Source: CAYPOY01 sp964412395 (GTDB lineage Bacteria; Chloroflexota; Anaerolineae; B4-G1). Taken from it: 11,546 nucleotides of DNA. Shown piece after piece: positions 1-4,908 of the stretch (its first letter is position 1; each line of letters starts with the position of its first letter). A program made the position numbers and the translations under genes. The stretch lies in the NCBI GenBank assembly GCA_964412395.1, contig CAYPOY010000150.1:1-11546 (forward strand). Reading direction: 5' to 3'. The notes beneath the pieces were generated by a model, which had not been told where the DNA came from, made no database searches, and saw only the letters and a list, made by a program, of their open reading frames with translations.

Positions 1-646
1 TCTGCCGGGCCAGGTTGGGGCCGATCAGCCCGGCACCCAGCGTCAACACGTTGGCGTCGTTGTGCTCGCGGCTATTGACGGCAGTGGCCTGGTCATAGCA
101 CATCGCCGCGCGTACGTCCGGCACCTTGTTGGCTGCCATGCACGAGCCGATGCCCGCGCCATCTACGACGATGCCGCGCCAGGCACGGTCCTGGGCCACC
201 AACTGCGCCACTGCAAAGGCAAAGTCCGGGTAGTCCACCGATGCGGTACTGTCGGTTCCACAGTCCACTACCCCATAACCCAGCTCACCCAGGTAGCTCT
301 TCAGCATCTCCTTTAACTCATACCCGCCGTGGTCGGCTCCGATAGCAACGATCTGCTGGCCTGGAGGGTGGGAGAGCGTGGGGGTGTGGGAGTGTGAGAG
401 TGTGGGAGTATGGGAGAGGGTCACGTGCCGCTCCATCGCCACTTGCCGGGCCAGTGGAGTGATGAGCGCCCCTTGGGGAACGGAGAGTTGGCCCCCGACT
501 GGAACAGCCTGGACGTCCGCTTCCGTCACCAGGGGGCGGGCGGTCACCGGCCGGGAACTTTGTGGCAACCCCAACGTGCGGTAGACCACGCGGCGTACCA
601 TCTGGCGAACCTGATCCTCATCCAGCACTCTGGCTTTCCCTCCCAT
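1..646 (-). CDS. rpiB: Ribose-5-phosphate isomerase B-type protein with microcompartment-like N-terminal extension (partial, 3' end outside window)
   Basis: The frame is open from ATG 646 to the window edge (215 residues seen). Residues from about 98 are RpiB/LacAB family: DHGGYE (105-110), VDCGTD (127-132), GAGIGSCMAANKVP (163-176) and NSREHNDANVLTLGAG (191-206). The family interconverts aldose and ketose phosphates, classically ribose-5-P and ribulose-5-P. Before this core lie three added parts. A predicted amphipathic helix (LDEDQVRQMVRRVVYRTLG, 8-26) resembles microcompartment encapsulation peptides. A VTEADV...VPQGALITPLAR block (40-67) resembles N-terminal segments of microcompartment cobalamin adenosyltransferases such as EutT. 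A Ser/His/Thr/Pro-rich linker (about 77-95) follows. Asp162 stands where E. coli-type RpiB has its catalytic Cys. I infer a microcompartment-associated sugar-phosphate isomerase. ATG 646 is chosen because it keeps the helix; GTG 658 is an alternative close to the predicted transcription start. Confidence 0.85.
   Translation of the reverse strand, partial: MGGKARVLDEDQVRQMVRRVVYRTLGLPQSSRPVTARPLVTEADVQAVPVGGQLSVPQGALITPLARQVAMERHVTLSHTPTLSHSHTPTLSHPPGQQIVAIGADHGGYELKEMLKSYLGELGYGVVDCGTDSTASVDYPDFAFAVAQLVAQDRAWRGIVVDGAGIGSCMAANKVPDVRAAMCYDQATAVNSREHNDANVLTLGAGLIGPNLARQ
364..420. repeat. Simple-sequence (GTGGGAGT-like) tract inside rpiB
   Basis: A degenerate tract of GTGGGAG and GTGTGAGAG units on the plus strand. 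In the rpiB reading frame it encodes a low-complexity linker with two copies of SHTPTLSH (residues 78-93), joining the N-terminal extension to the isomerase core. The frame stays open throughout. Confidence 0.75.
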
Positions 647-663
647 TGCTCGAATCACCAGGC

Positions 664-897
664 TCAGATTATATCACTATCGGGCGTGGAAGCCAAATGA
701 ACGGCGAGCCACATTCGTCCTGGTGCATCGGGGAAGAGCAACTTGAGGAATCCAGTGGCCAGGTGGGCGATTGCCTTTCGGTCGTGGAGGTCATCGCAGT
801 CCACCAGGCGTATGTTCTGGGAAACGTACTCGGCGTACTGAGCCTCGCGCCGCAGCACGTGCAGGATTTTGGAGAAGAAATCCCCCACGAACCTCAT
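664..897 (-). pseudogene. Fragment resembling the C-terminal region of a BrxL-like (Lon-related BREX) protein
   Basis: A 77-codon frame from an ATG overlapping the AbiEii stop (ATGA) to a TGA at 666-664. The stretch VGDFFSKILHVLRRE, followed by HDRKAIAHLATGFLKLLFPD, resembles from memory the conserved region of BrxL/Lon-related BREX proteins that ends in a '[SG]-G-L/F-L-K-L-L-[FY]-P' motif. There the family continues into a further helical region; here the similarity stops abruptly and is replaced by an unrelated 20-residue tail. Intact BrxL is several hundred residues with an AAA-type ATPase domain, which is absent. I read it as a double-truncated remnant, not a working gene. The family assignment is tentative. 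Confidence 0.42.
668..696 (-). promoter_or_regulatory. Predicted sigma70-type promoter of rpiB
   Basis: Read on the minus strand, TTGGCT (696-691) is followed after 17 bases by a perfect TATAAT (673-668). A TG one base upstream of the hexamer gives an extended -10. Predicted transcription start is near 661, leaving a leader of only about 15 bases before ATG 646. The promoter lies inside the 3' end of the upstream BrxL-like fragment, which fits rpiB being an older gene with debris accumulated in front of it. Confidence 0.6.
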
Positions 898-1174
898 CCA
901 AGCACCCGCATCACATTCTCGAGGGTCAACAGATCGAGATTGGCACTCGGCTCCAAAAAGGGACGCACGTCGGCCACCACCCGGTCCCAGGCCAACGTTT
1001 GCAGCCGGTCGCGTACCATCTCCCGCCAGTTGCGCTCGGTCAGAGGGGCGCCAGCCCAGTCTGTCTGTCGCAGCGCATTGTTGAGCATGGTCAAGTTGGG
1101 CGTGGGCCAGTCGGGATCGCTGAGGTACCACAACAGGTCGTAGATGTCCCTTCCCTTGAGAGGTATTCTTTCAT
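894..1174 (-). pseudogene. AbiEii-type toxin remnant: start codon region joined to the C-terminal third
   Basis: AbiEii is the nucleotidyltransferase toxin of type IV AbiE systems, co-transcribed behind AbiEi. Here an ATG (1174) overlaps the AbiEi stop as ATGA and reads MKEYL, which fits an AbiEii N-terminus. The frame then runs into other sequence and stops. In a second frame, from about 1157, the C-terminal region is clear: KGRDIYDLLWYL, then LNNALRQTDW, then DVRPFLEPSANLDLLTLENV, ending at TGA 896-894. Only about 87 C-terminal residues remain of a protein that is normally close to 300, so the catalytic nucleotidyltransferase core (GSxxxR/DxD part) is gone. The simplest reading is one internal deletion of roughly 600 bp with a junction near 1157-1160. 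Confidence 0.68.
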
Positions 1175-1737
1175 AACGTCTCATACTCCAGCGCCTCGGA
1201 GCGCGCCAGAGCCGCCACGAATGCGGCCGCGCGCTGCAGTTTGGGGCTGGAGGCGAGATTGGCCTGGCGCTGTAGTTCGTCCAGGTCCAGGCGGTCCAGG
1301 TTTTGCAGGCGCAGTTCCCGCAGGTAGCCCGGCGCATCCCCGCCCGGCTGCAAGTAGACCAGGTCAAGCAGGGCTTTTCCCGGCGAGGCGACGAACGCCC
1401 GCTGCCCTGGGCTCAATTCGATCAGCCGATAGCCGTGGAACAGGTCGGTTTTGACGTGGCGGAATTCGTAGACGCCCAGGGGTGTATCCCAGCGGGCGGG
1501 TCGCGCCGTCGTGACGCTGGTCGTGACCGGCACGTGCTCTGGGATGAGGCCGTAGTGGGCCAGGGCCGACTGGCAACTGACGTAAGAGGCACGCGCCATA
1601 CGGTTGGCGACGAGGAACGGATGGGGCTTAACCTTCTGGAAGGGGGGTGCCAGTGCGTACAGGCCACGCCGCAACCGGTAGAGACGCCCGGCCCTTGTCC
1701 AGCGCGACAATTGCCGGCGCACGTCGGCAGGATTCAC
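1171..1737 (-). CDS. AbiEi-type antitoxin/transcriptional regulator, probably 5'-truncated
   Basis: 188 residues from GTG 1737. Residues 1-29 (NPADVRRQLSRWTRAGRLYR then LRRGLYAL) are the second half of the winged helix-turn-helix of AbiEi proteins. HPFLVANRMARASYVSCQSALAHYGL (39-64) and the C-terminal region (SPGKALLDLVYL, 117-128) follow the family pattern. AbiEi represses its own operon and neutralises the AbiEii toxin. No ATG is available. The frame stays open upstream, reading HFLAGD before the GTG as expected for a longer wHTH, until it runs into the inverted-repeat element whose edge is at 1769, where TAA (1779-1777) closes it. I infer the first recognition helices were removed by that insertion. 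The downstream toxin is also broken, so the pair is likely inactive. Confidence in the family is good; whether the product is made is uncertain. Confidence 0.72.
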   Translation of the reverse strand: MNPADVRRQLSRWTRAGRLYRLRRGLYALAPPFQKVKPHPFLVANRMARASYVSCQSALAHYGLIPEHVPVTTSVTTARPARWDTPLGVYEFRHVKTDLFHGYRLIELSPGQRAFVASPGKALLDLVYLQPGGDAPGYLRELRLQNLDRLDLDELQRQANLASSPKLQRAAAFVAALARSEALEYETL

Positions 1738-1768
1738 GTCCCCGGCCAGGAAATGGCATATTACTGCA

Positions 1769-1921
1769 ACTCGACTTTATCCATTTGTATTCGACCCCCA
1801 TATCTGGGTTGAAATTGTAGCACGCACCTATATGCAGGGGGTCAATATTGCTAAAATGGCTCAAAATCGGCCAAAATCAGTGAAAATTGGCCCAAAAACG
1901 CCGAAATGGATAAAGTCGAGT
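1769..1921. mobile_element. 153-bp MITE-like element with 18-bp perfect terminal inverted repeats
   Basis: ACTCGACTTTATCCATTT at 1769-1786 is repeated as its exact reverse complement at 1904-1921. A 3-bp GCA occurs directly outside both ends (1766-1768 and 1922-1924) and may be a target-site duplication. The interior is markedly more AT-rich than the surroundings, has no convincing gene, and contains a further imperfect inverted pair (gacccccatat near 1794, atatgcagggggtc near 1830). It sits 24 bp after the ABC-F stop codon and at the point where the AbiEi frame loses its expected N-terminus. I infer a non-autonomous transposon derivative; I cannot name the parent insertion sequence. Confidence 0.6.
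1853..1906. other. Helically phased A-tracts (predicted intrinsically curved DNA)
   Basis: Plus-strand A-tracts begin at 1853, 1863, 1873, 1883, 1894 and 1904, that is 10, 10, 10, 11 and 10 bases apart. The 10-base units are loosely related (AAAATGGCTC, AAAATCGGCC, AAAATCAGTG, AAAATTGGCC). A-tracts in phase with the helix repeat are known to bend DNA. The array lies inside the inverted-repeat element next to its right end. Confidence 0.7.
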
Positions 1922-1944
1922 GCAACAGACTGTGCCTCTTCACA

Positions 1945-3606
1945 TCACGCATCACGTCCCCGCCGCAGATCCTCCAGGTCAATGTAGCGGCGGATGGTGC
2001 CCCCCTCTACCGACCACAACCCGGTGGCGAAACGCTCGATGAAATAGCGGTCGTGGACGACGACCAGCACCGTGCCCTCGAAAGCGGACAGCCCCTGCTC
2101 GAAGCGCTCCCGCGAAGGGATGTCCAGGTGGTTGATCGGCTCGTCCAACAACAAAAGGTTGCAGCCAGCGGCCACCAGTTTGGCCAGGGCCAACCGCGCG
2201 CGTTCACCAAGGCTGAGGCTGCCCACCGGCACAAAGACGTCGTCGCCGCTGAACAGAAAATAGTGCAGAAAACTCCGCGCCTCGGTCTCGCCCATGAGGG
2301 CCACACGGTGTATCTCCTCAAAGGCATTGCTCGCCTCATTCAACCCTTCCTGCTCCTGAGAATAATAACCTACGTGGACATTGGCACCCAGTCGTATCCG
2401 CCCGGCCAGTGGCGCCATCTCCCCCACGAGACCACGCAGGAGCGTCGTCTTGCCGCTGCCGTTGGGGCCCACCAGCGCGATGCGCTCGCCCCGCCGCAGG
2501 GTCAGGCTCACGCCGGAGAAAAGCGGCTCGTCTCCGTAGCCCAAGGCCAGGTCCTCCAATAGCAGCACGTCCTTGCCGCTGGCCGGCGTCTCGTCAAAGG
2601 CCAGTTTCATCTGCCATGTGCGTTTGGGCTTTTCGAGACGCTTCTCCGATTCGAGCAGCCGCTCCAGCCGCCGCTTCTGCACCACCGCTCGCCGGGCCAG
2701 CCCCTTGGCAATCTTGCGATAGTGATAATGGGTCGTCTCTCGCTCGATCCCTCGAGCGTGCGCCGCCAACCCCCGGATGTCGGCCCCCATCCGGGCGACG
2801 CGCTCCTGTTGGTCCTTGTAGGCCGTCCACTGTTTCCCCCGTGCTCGCTCTCTGGCCTGCCAGTAATCGCTATAGTTGCCAGGGTAGACCGCGACGGTGT
2901 GGGTGAGCGGATCAAGTTCCAGGATCGTGTGCACGGTGCGGTCGAGGAGTGCGCGGTCATGGGAGACGACGAGGACAGCGCCGTCGTAGCTGGCTAGAAA
3001 GCCTTCCAGCCACTCCAGGGCCTCGATGTCCAGGTGGTTGGTCGGCTCGTCGAGGAGCAGGAACCGAGGGCGGGTCTGCAGCAGGCGGGCTAGGCCGAGG
3101 CGGGTCTTTTGCCCACCGCTGAGGATGGCCACCGGCGTGGCCTGGTCCACGGTGTCGAGGCCCACCCCGGCCAGGACGGCGTCAATGTCGTAGGACACCC
3201 CGTAGCCGCCAGCGGTCTCGAGGCGGGTCAGCGCGTCGGCGTATTCGTCCATCAGAGGGACCAACCCGTCGTCCTGGGCGACGGCTATCTGCTGGGCTAG
3301 TAGTACTATCCGCTGCTCGGCCTCGCGCAAACCCTCTACGGCCTGGCGCATCACGTCGCCAGCGGTTGCCCCCAGCTCAAATTCCAGAGCCTGGGCCAGG
3401 TAACCGACGGTCACATCGGCGGGCGAGAAGCGCACGCTACCGCCGTCTGGCTGCTCCTGACCGACGATGATCCGCAGCAGTGTCGTCTTGCCGCAACCGT
3501 TGGGACCGACGAGCCCCACCCGCTCGCCAGGGTTGACGACGAAAGAGACGTCCTCCAGGATCACGTCGTCACCGTAGGCTTTGGAGAGATTGCTGACCTG
3601 AAGCAT
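1945..3606 (-). CDS. ABC-F family ATPase (ribosome-associated translation factor type)
   Basis: 553 residues with two ABC ATPase domains on one chain and no membrane segments, the ABC-F layout. Domain 1: Walker A GPNGCGKTT (34-42), signature LSGGQ (162-166), Walker B LLLDEPTNHLD (183-193), switch His216. A charged, helical inter-domain linker (about 245-335; HYHYRKIAKGLARRAVVQKR at 293-312) corresponds to the element that contacts P-site tRNA in this family. Domain 2: Walker A GPNGSGKTT (380-388), signature LSLGE (464-468), Walker B LLLLDEPINHLD (484-495), switch His518. The second signature (LSLGE, not LSGGE) and DEPINHLD depart from the canonical form. Members either act on stalled ribosomes or protect them from antibiotics; sequence alone does not decide. 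Start ATG 3606 has a weak GGTG upstream. It is the most intact, ordinary gene in the window. Confidence 0.93.
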   Translation of the reverse strand: MLQVSNLSKAYGDDVILEDVSFVVNPGERVGLVGPNGCGKTTLLRIIVGQEQPDGGSVRFSPADVTVGYLAQALEFELGATAGDVMRQAVEGLREAEQRIVLLAQQIAVAQDDGLVPLMDEYADALTRLETAGGYGVSYDIDAVLAGVGLDTVDQATPVAILSGGQKTRLGLARLLQTRPRFLLLDEPTNHLDIEALEWLEGFLASYDGAVLVVSHDRALLDRTVHTILELDPLTHTVAVYPGNYSDYWQARERARGKQWTAYKDQQERVARMGADIRGLAAHARGIERETTHYHYRKIAKGLARRAVVQKRRLERLLESEKRLEKPKRTWQMKLAFDETPASGKDVLLLEDLALGYGDEPLFSGVSLTLRRGERIALVGPNGSGKTTLLRGLVGEMAPLAGRIRLGANVHVGYYSQEQEGLNEASNAFEEIHRVALMGETEARSFLHYFLFSGDDVFVPVGSLSLGERARLALAKLVAAGCNLLLLDEPINHLDIPSRERFEQGLSAFEGTVLVVVHDRYFIERFATGLWSVEGGTIRRYIDLEDLRRGRDA

Positions 3607-3617
3607 AGTTCACCCGA

Positions 3618-3650
3618 TTTCAGCTCCAGATACATCCAGGGTTTTACGCC
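3618..3650. repeat. Direct repeat, copy 1
   Basis: TTTCAGCTCCAGATACATCC (3618-3637) and the 13 bases after it match 4041-4074 with four substitutions and one extra base. It lies in the leader of the ABC-F gene. The two copies bracket the hairpin repeats and the first gene-tail remnant. Confidence 0.6.
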
Positions 3651-3676
3651 CAGTACTTTTCAAATGAGCGGCGTCC

Positions 3677-3691
3677 AGACTTCGGAAGTCT
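3677..3691. repeat. 15-base palindrome AGACTTCGGAAGTCT
   Basis: Perfect 7-bp arms around one central base. An identical palindrome with the opposite central base lies 69 bp further on. Both are in the non-coding stretch upstream of the ABC-F gene. They could be protein-binding sites or short hairpins; no function can be read from sequence. Confidence 0.7.
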
Positions 3692-3760
3692 CGGGAGCGC
3701 CTTGGACTGACAAGCTTCGAGCTGATTTCAGGCCAATTTCGCTTCGAGAGACACATCTCA

Positions 3761-3775
3761 AGACTTCCGAAGTCT
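3761..3775. repeat. 15-base palindrome AGACTTCCGAAGTCT
   Basis: Reverse complement of the palindrome at 3677-3691, differing only at the centre when read on the same strand. See that entry for context. Confidence 0.7.
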
Positions 3776-3811
3776 TATCAGGCACACGCGCAAATGTTAC
3801 CCCTCCCCCAA

Positions 3812-3863
3812 CCCCTCCCCGAAGCGGGGAGGGGAGACTCCCCCTTCCCTCGCAGGGAAGGGG
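3812..3863. repeat. Double GC-rich hairpin repeat
   Basis: Two back-to-back stem-loops. CCCCTCCCCG (3812-3821) pairs with CGGGGAGGGG (3825-3834) over an AAG loop. CCCCTTCCCT (3841-3850) pairs with AGGGAAGGGG (3854-3863) over a CGC loop. Further C-runs on the left and G-runs on the right (to about 3876) extend the symmetry. There is no U-run, so it is not a classical terminator, although a folded transcript could still stall polymerase before the ABC-F gene. It looks like a REP/BIME-type dispersed element. Confidence 0.7.
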
Positions 3864-3873
3864 GGCGGGGGGG

Positions 3874-4056
3874 TTAGGTCTCCAGTTCCAGGCACACGCG
3901 CAGCAGGAAGTACACGGCCCGGTTCTTCGCTGCCTGGTCGCCGGGATTGGGGCCGAAGAGGTCCAGATCGTGATCGGGGGCGGGCTTGAGGATATTGGCG
4001 TAGTCGAGGTAAAGATGAACGACGCTCACTGCTCTCTCATTTTCAGCGCCAGACAC
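3874..4056 (-). pseudogene. Gene-tail remnant, copy 1 (DLFGPNPGDQAAKNRAVYFL)
   Basis: A 60-codon frame whose last part, DLDLFGPNPGDQAAKNRA then VYFLLRVCLELET, is a diverged copy of the remnant at 4905-5096. The DNA match is 3880-3972 against 4920-5012, 93 bases with about 8 differences. The upstream half (HLYLDYANILKPAPDHD) only partly matches and appears to carry a small deletion. I do not recognise the parent family. Its short length and the broken match suggest the 3' end of a larger gene left by recombination. It lies inside the interval bounded by the 33-bp direct repeats. Confidence 0.5.
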
Positions 4057-4074
4057 ATCCAGGTGTTTTGCGCC
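4041..4074. repeat. Direct repeat, copy 2
   Basis: Partner of the repeat at 3618-3650 (TTTCAGCGCCAGACACATCC and the following 14 bases), same orientation, about 420 bp away. Confidence 0.6.
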
Positions 4075-4111
4075 TCATTTTACGCCTCATCAGGCGGCGT
4101 TTGCGCCTCAT
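4067..4111. repeat. Three copies of a 12-mer TTTGCGCCTCAT
   Basis: Copies at 4067-4078, 4079-4090 (one mismatch) and 4100-4111, the first two directly abutting. They lie in non-coding DNA downstream of the CPxCG ORF and overlap the end of the 33-bp direct repeat. The rest of 4075-4158 shows nothing else I can support. Confidence 0.65.
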
Positions 4112-4158
4112 CAGCCTGGTCGCTAAGGTTGGGGCTGAAGAGAGAGAACAATAGATCT

Positions 4159-4317
4159 CTACGACGCCGGAGCCAGTGACAGGCGGAACATGGGAGCCCG
4201 TCTCACCGGCCGTTCGGTCCCCGGAGCAAGAGCAAACAGCGTATCCAGCACGTGCAAGTCGAGTACCGTGTATCCACACACCGGGCAGACCAAGGCCGGA
4301 GTGATATCCAGCGTCAA
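4159..4317 (-). CDS. Small ORF with a CPVCGY zinc-knuckle motif
   Basis: 52 residues from a TTG (4317) that overlaps the BrnA stop as TTGA, ending at TAG 4161-4159. It contains one CPVCG knuckle (residues 11-15), followed by YTVLDLHVLDTLFALAPGT and a basic tail. A single CxxC pair normally needs a second pair or a dimer to hold zinc. Overlap with the antitoxin stop suggests translational coupling behind the BrnT/BrnA unit. The weak start codon, short length and absence of a recognised family keep this tentative; it may be a truncated gene end. Confidence 0.3.
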   Translation of the reverse strand: MTLDITPALVCPVCGYTVLDLHVLDTLFALAPGTERPVRRAPMFRLSLAPAS

Positions 4318-4592
4318 GCCGCTGCTGGCGACTCGAGTTGGTCAACCCGTTGACGCAGCCACAAGTTCACCAACGTCTGGGTGCTCACGCGGCGTTTCCG
4401 GGCGATGTGGCGCAGATCTTTCAGCAGTTCTGGCTCAATGCTCACGAATGTACGCCGCGCTGACGGATCGAAGGTCATTTCAACCTCGTAGGTCTGATCT
4501 TCATAGTCCGCCAGGCTGTGCGTGTCCCAGAACTCGGCCATCTCTTCTATAGTGCGTGCCCGCGAAATGCTGCTAACCCTTTCGTCTGCCAT
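4314..4592 (-). CDS. brnA: BrnA/CopG-type antitoxin
   Basis: 92 residues from ATG 4592, preceded by AAAGGAG about 10 bases upstream. The N-terminal part (RARTIEEMAEFWDTHSLADY, 11-30) is the toxin-binding segment typical of CopG-family antitoxins. The C-terminal RTFVSIEPELLKDLRHIARK (47-66) with the following STQTLVNLWLRQRV is a ribbon-helix-helix DNA-binding fold. Such antitoxins bind the toxin and repress their own operon. The ATG lies inside the last codons of the BrnT frame, a coupled TA layout. The residues appear intact although its toxin partner carries a premature stop, so it could act as an orphan antitoxin or regulator. I chose the inner ATG because the longer frame upstream is the brnT sequence in another frame. 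Confidence 0.85.
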   Translation of the reverse strand: MADERVSSISRARTIEEMAEFWDTHSLADYEDQTYEVEMTFDPSARRTFVSIEPELLKDLRHIARKRRVSTQTLVNLWLRQRVDQLESPAAA

Positions 4593-4863
4593 AGGACTTT
4601 CGCTCCTTTGGATCCATGTCACGAGCAGAGATAATGAGTGCCTGAGTGTTCTGCTTGACGATGAAAAACACGACGAGATAGCGACCTTCTTCGGTTTAGC
4701 CATAAGCTGCGTACAAGTTCTCGCCTCTTCGATGTCCCTTTTCCACAAATCGAATGTACGGATCGCCAAATAGTACTTCTTCGGTCTCTACGACAAATAC
4801 ATCGTGCTTGTGTAACAGTTTGTCCTCGATCTCTGGTAGCCAGATGACCTTCGTGATTCTCAT
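4573..4863 (-). pseudogene. brnT: BrnT-type ribonuclease toxin with an in-frame TAA at codon 56
   Basis: From ATG 4863 the frame reads KVIWLPEIEDKLLHKHDVFV and FVEKGHRRGENLYAAYG, then TAA (4698-4696). It resumes in the same frame with TEEGRYLVVFFIVKQ, ALIISARDMDPKERKSYGRR and a final TAG (4575-4573). The total would be 96 residues, normal for BrnT, a RelE-fold ribosome-independent RNase. Homologues have Gln at this place (YAALGQTxxGRYL), so a single CAA to TAA change explains it. ISAR and ERxxY, conserved family features, lie after the stop, so the 55-residue product should be inactive. Either a recently silenced toxin, a suppressed stop, or an assembly error. It is driven by a good promoter at 4881-4908. 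Confidence 0.82.
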
Positions 4864-4880
4864 CTTTGCTCTCACCAATC

Positions 4881-4908
4881 ATGATATGCGAGCAATGGGA
4901 AATGTCAA
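4881..4908 (-). promoter_or_regulatory. Promoter of the brnT-brnA unit with overlapping palindrome
   Basis: On the minus strand TTGACA (4908-4903), 16 bases, then TATCAT (4886-4881), a near-consensus sigma70-type promoter. Expected start of transcription is near 4874, about 11 bases before ATG 4863. The 8-base palindrome ATCATGAT (4878-4885) overlaps the -10 and could be the site for BrnA autorepression; that part is inference. Confidence 0.6.

Noticed and set aside
771..1454. Long open frame on the plus strand across the AbiE region (227 codons)
   Set aside because: Composition is typical of an antisense shadow in GC-rich DNA (Arg/Pro/Ala-rich, no motif), and the opposite strand carries clear AbiEi/AbiEii homology.
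1628..1864. Minus-strand frame starting MSHFSNIDPLH across the MITE-like element into AbiEi
   Set aside because: After the element it reads AbiEi DNA in the wrong frame; the AbiEi frame with GTG 1737 has the conserved residues.
1906..2562. 218-codon plus-strand frame over the ABC-F 3' end
   Set aside because: It is the reverse of conserved ABC-F codons; no ribosome site or family pattern.
3812..3863. Double hairpin as an intrinsic terminator
   Set aside because: No U-run follows on either strand, and the stem composition matches a dispersed repeat better.
4043..4345. 100-codon minus frame ending in repeated MRRK units
   Set aside because: Its end is just translated 12-mer repeats, and it competes with the CPxCG frame in the same DNA; no homology seen.
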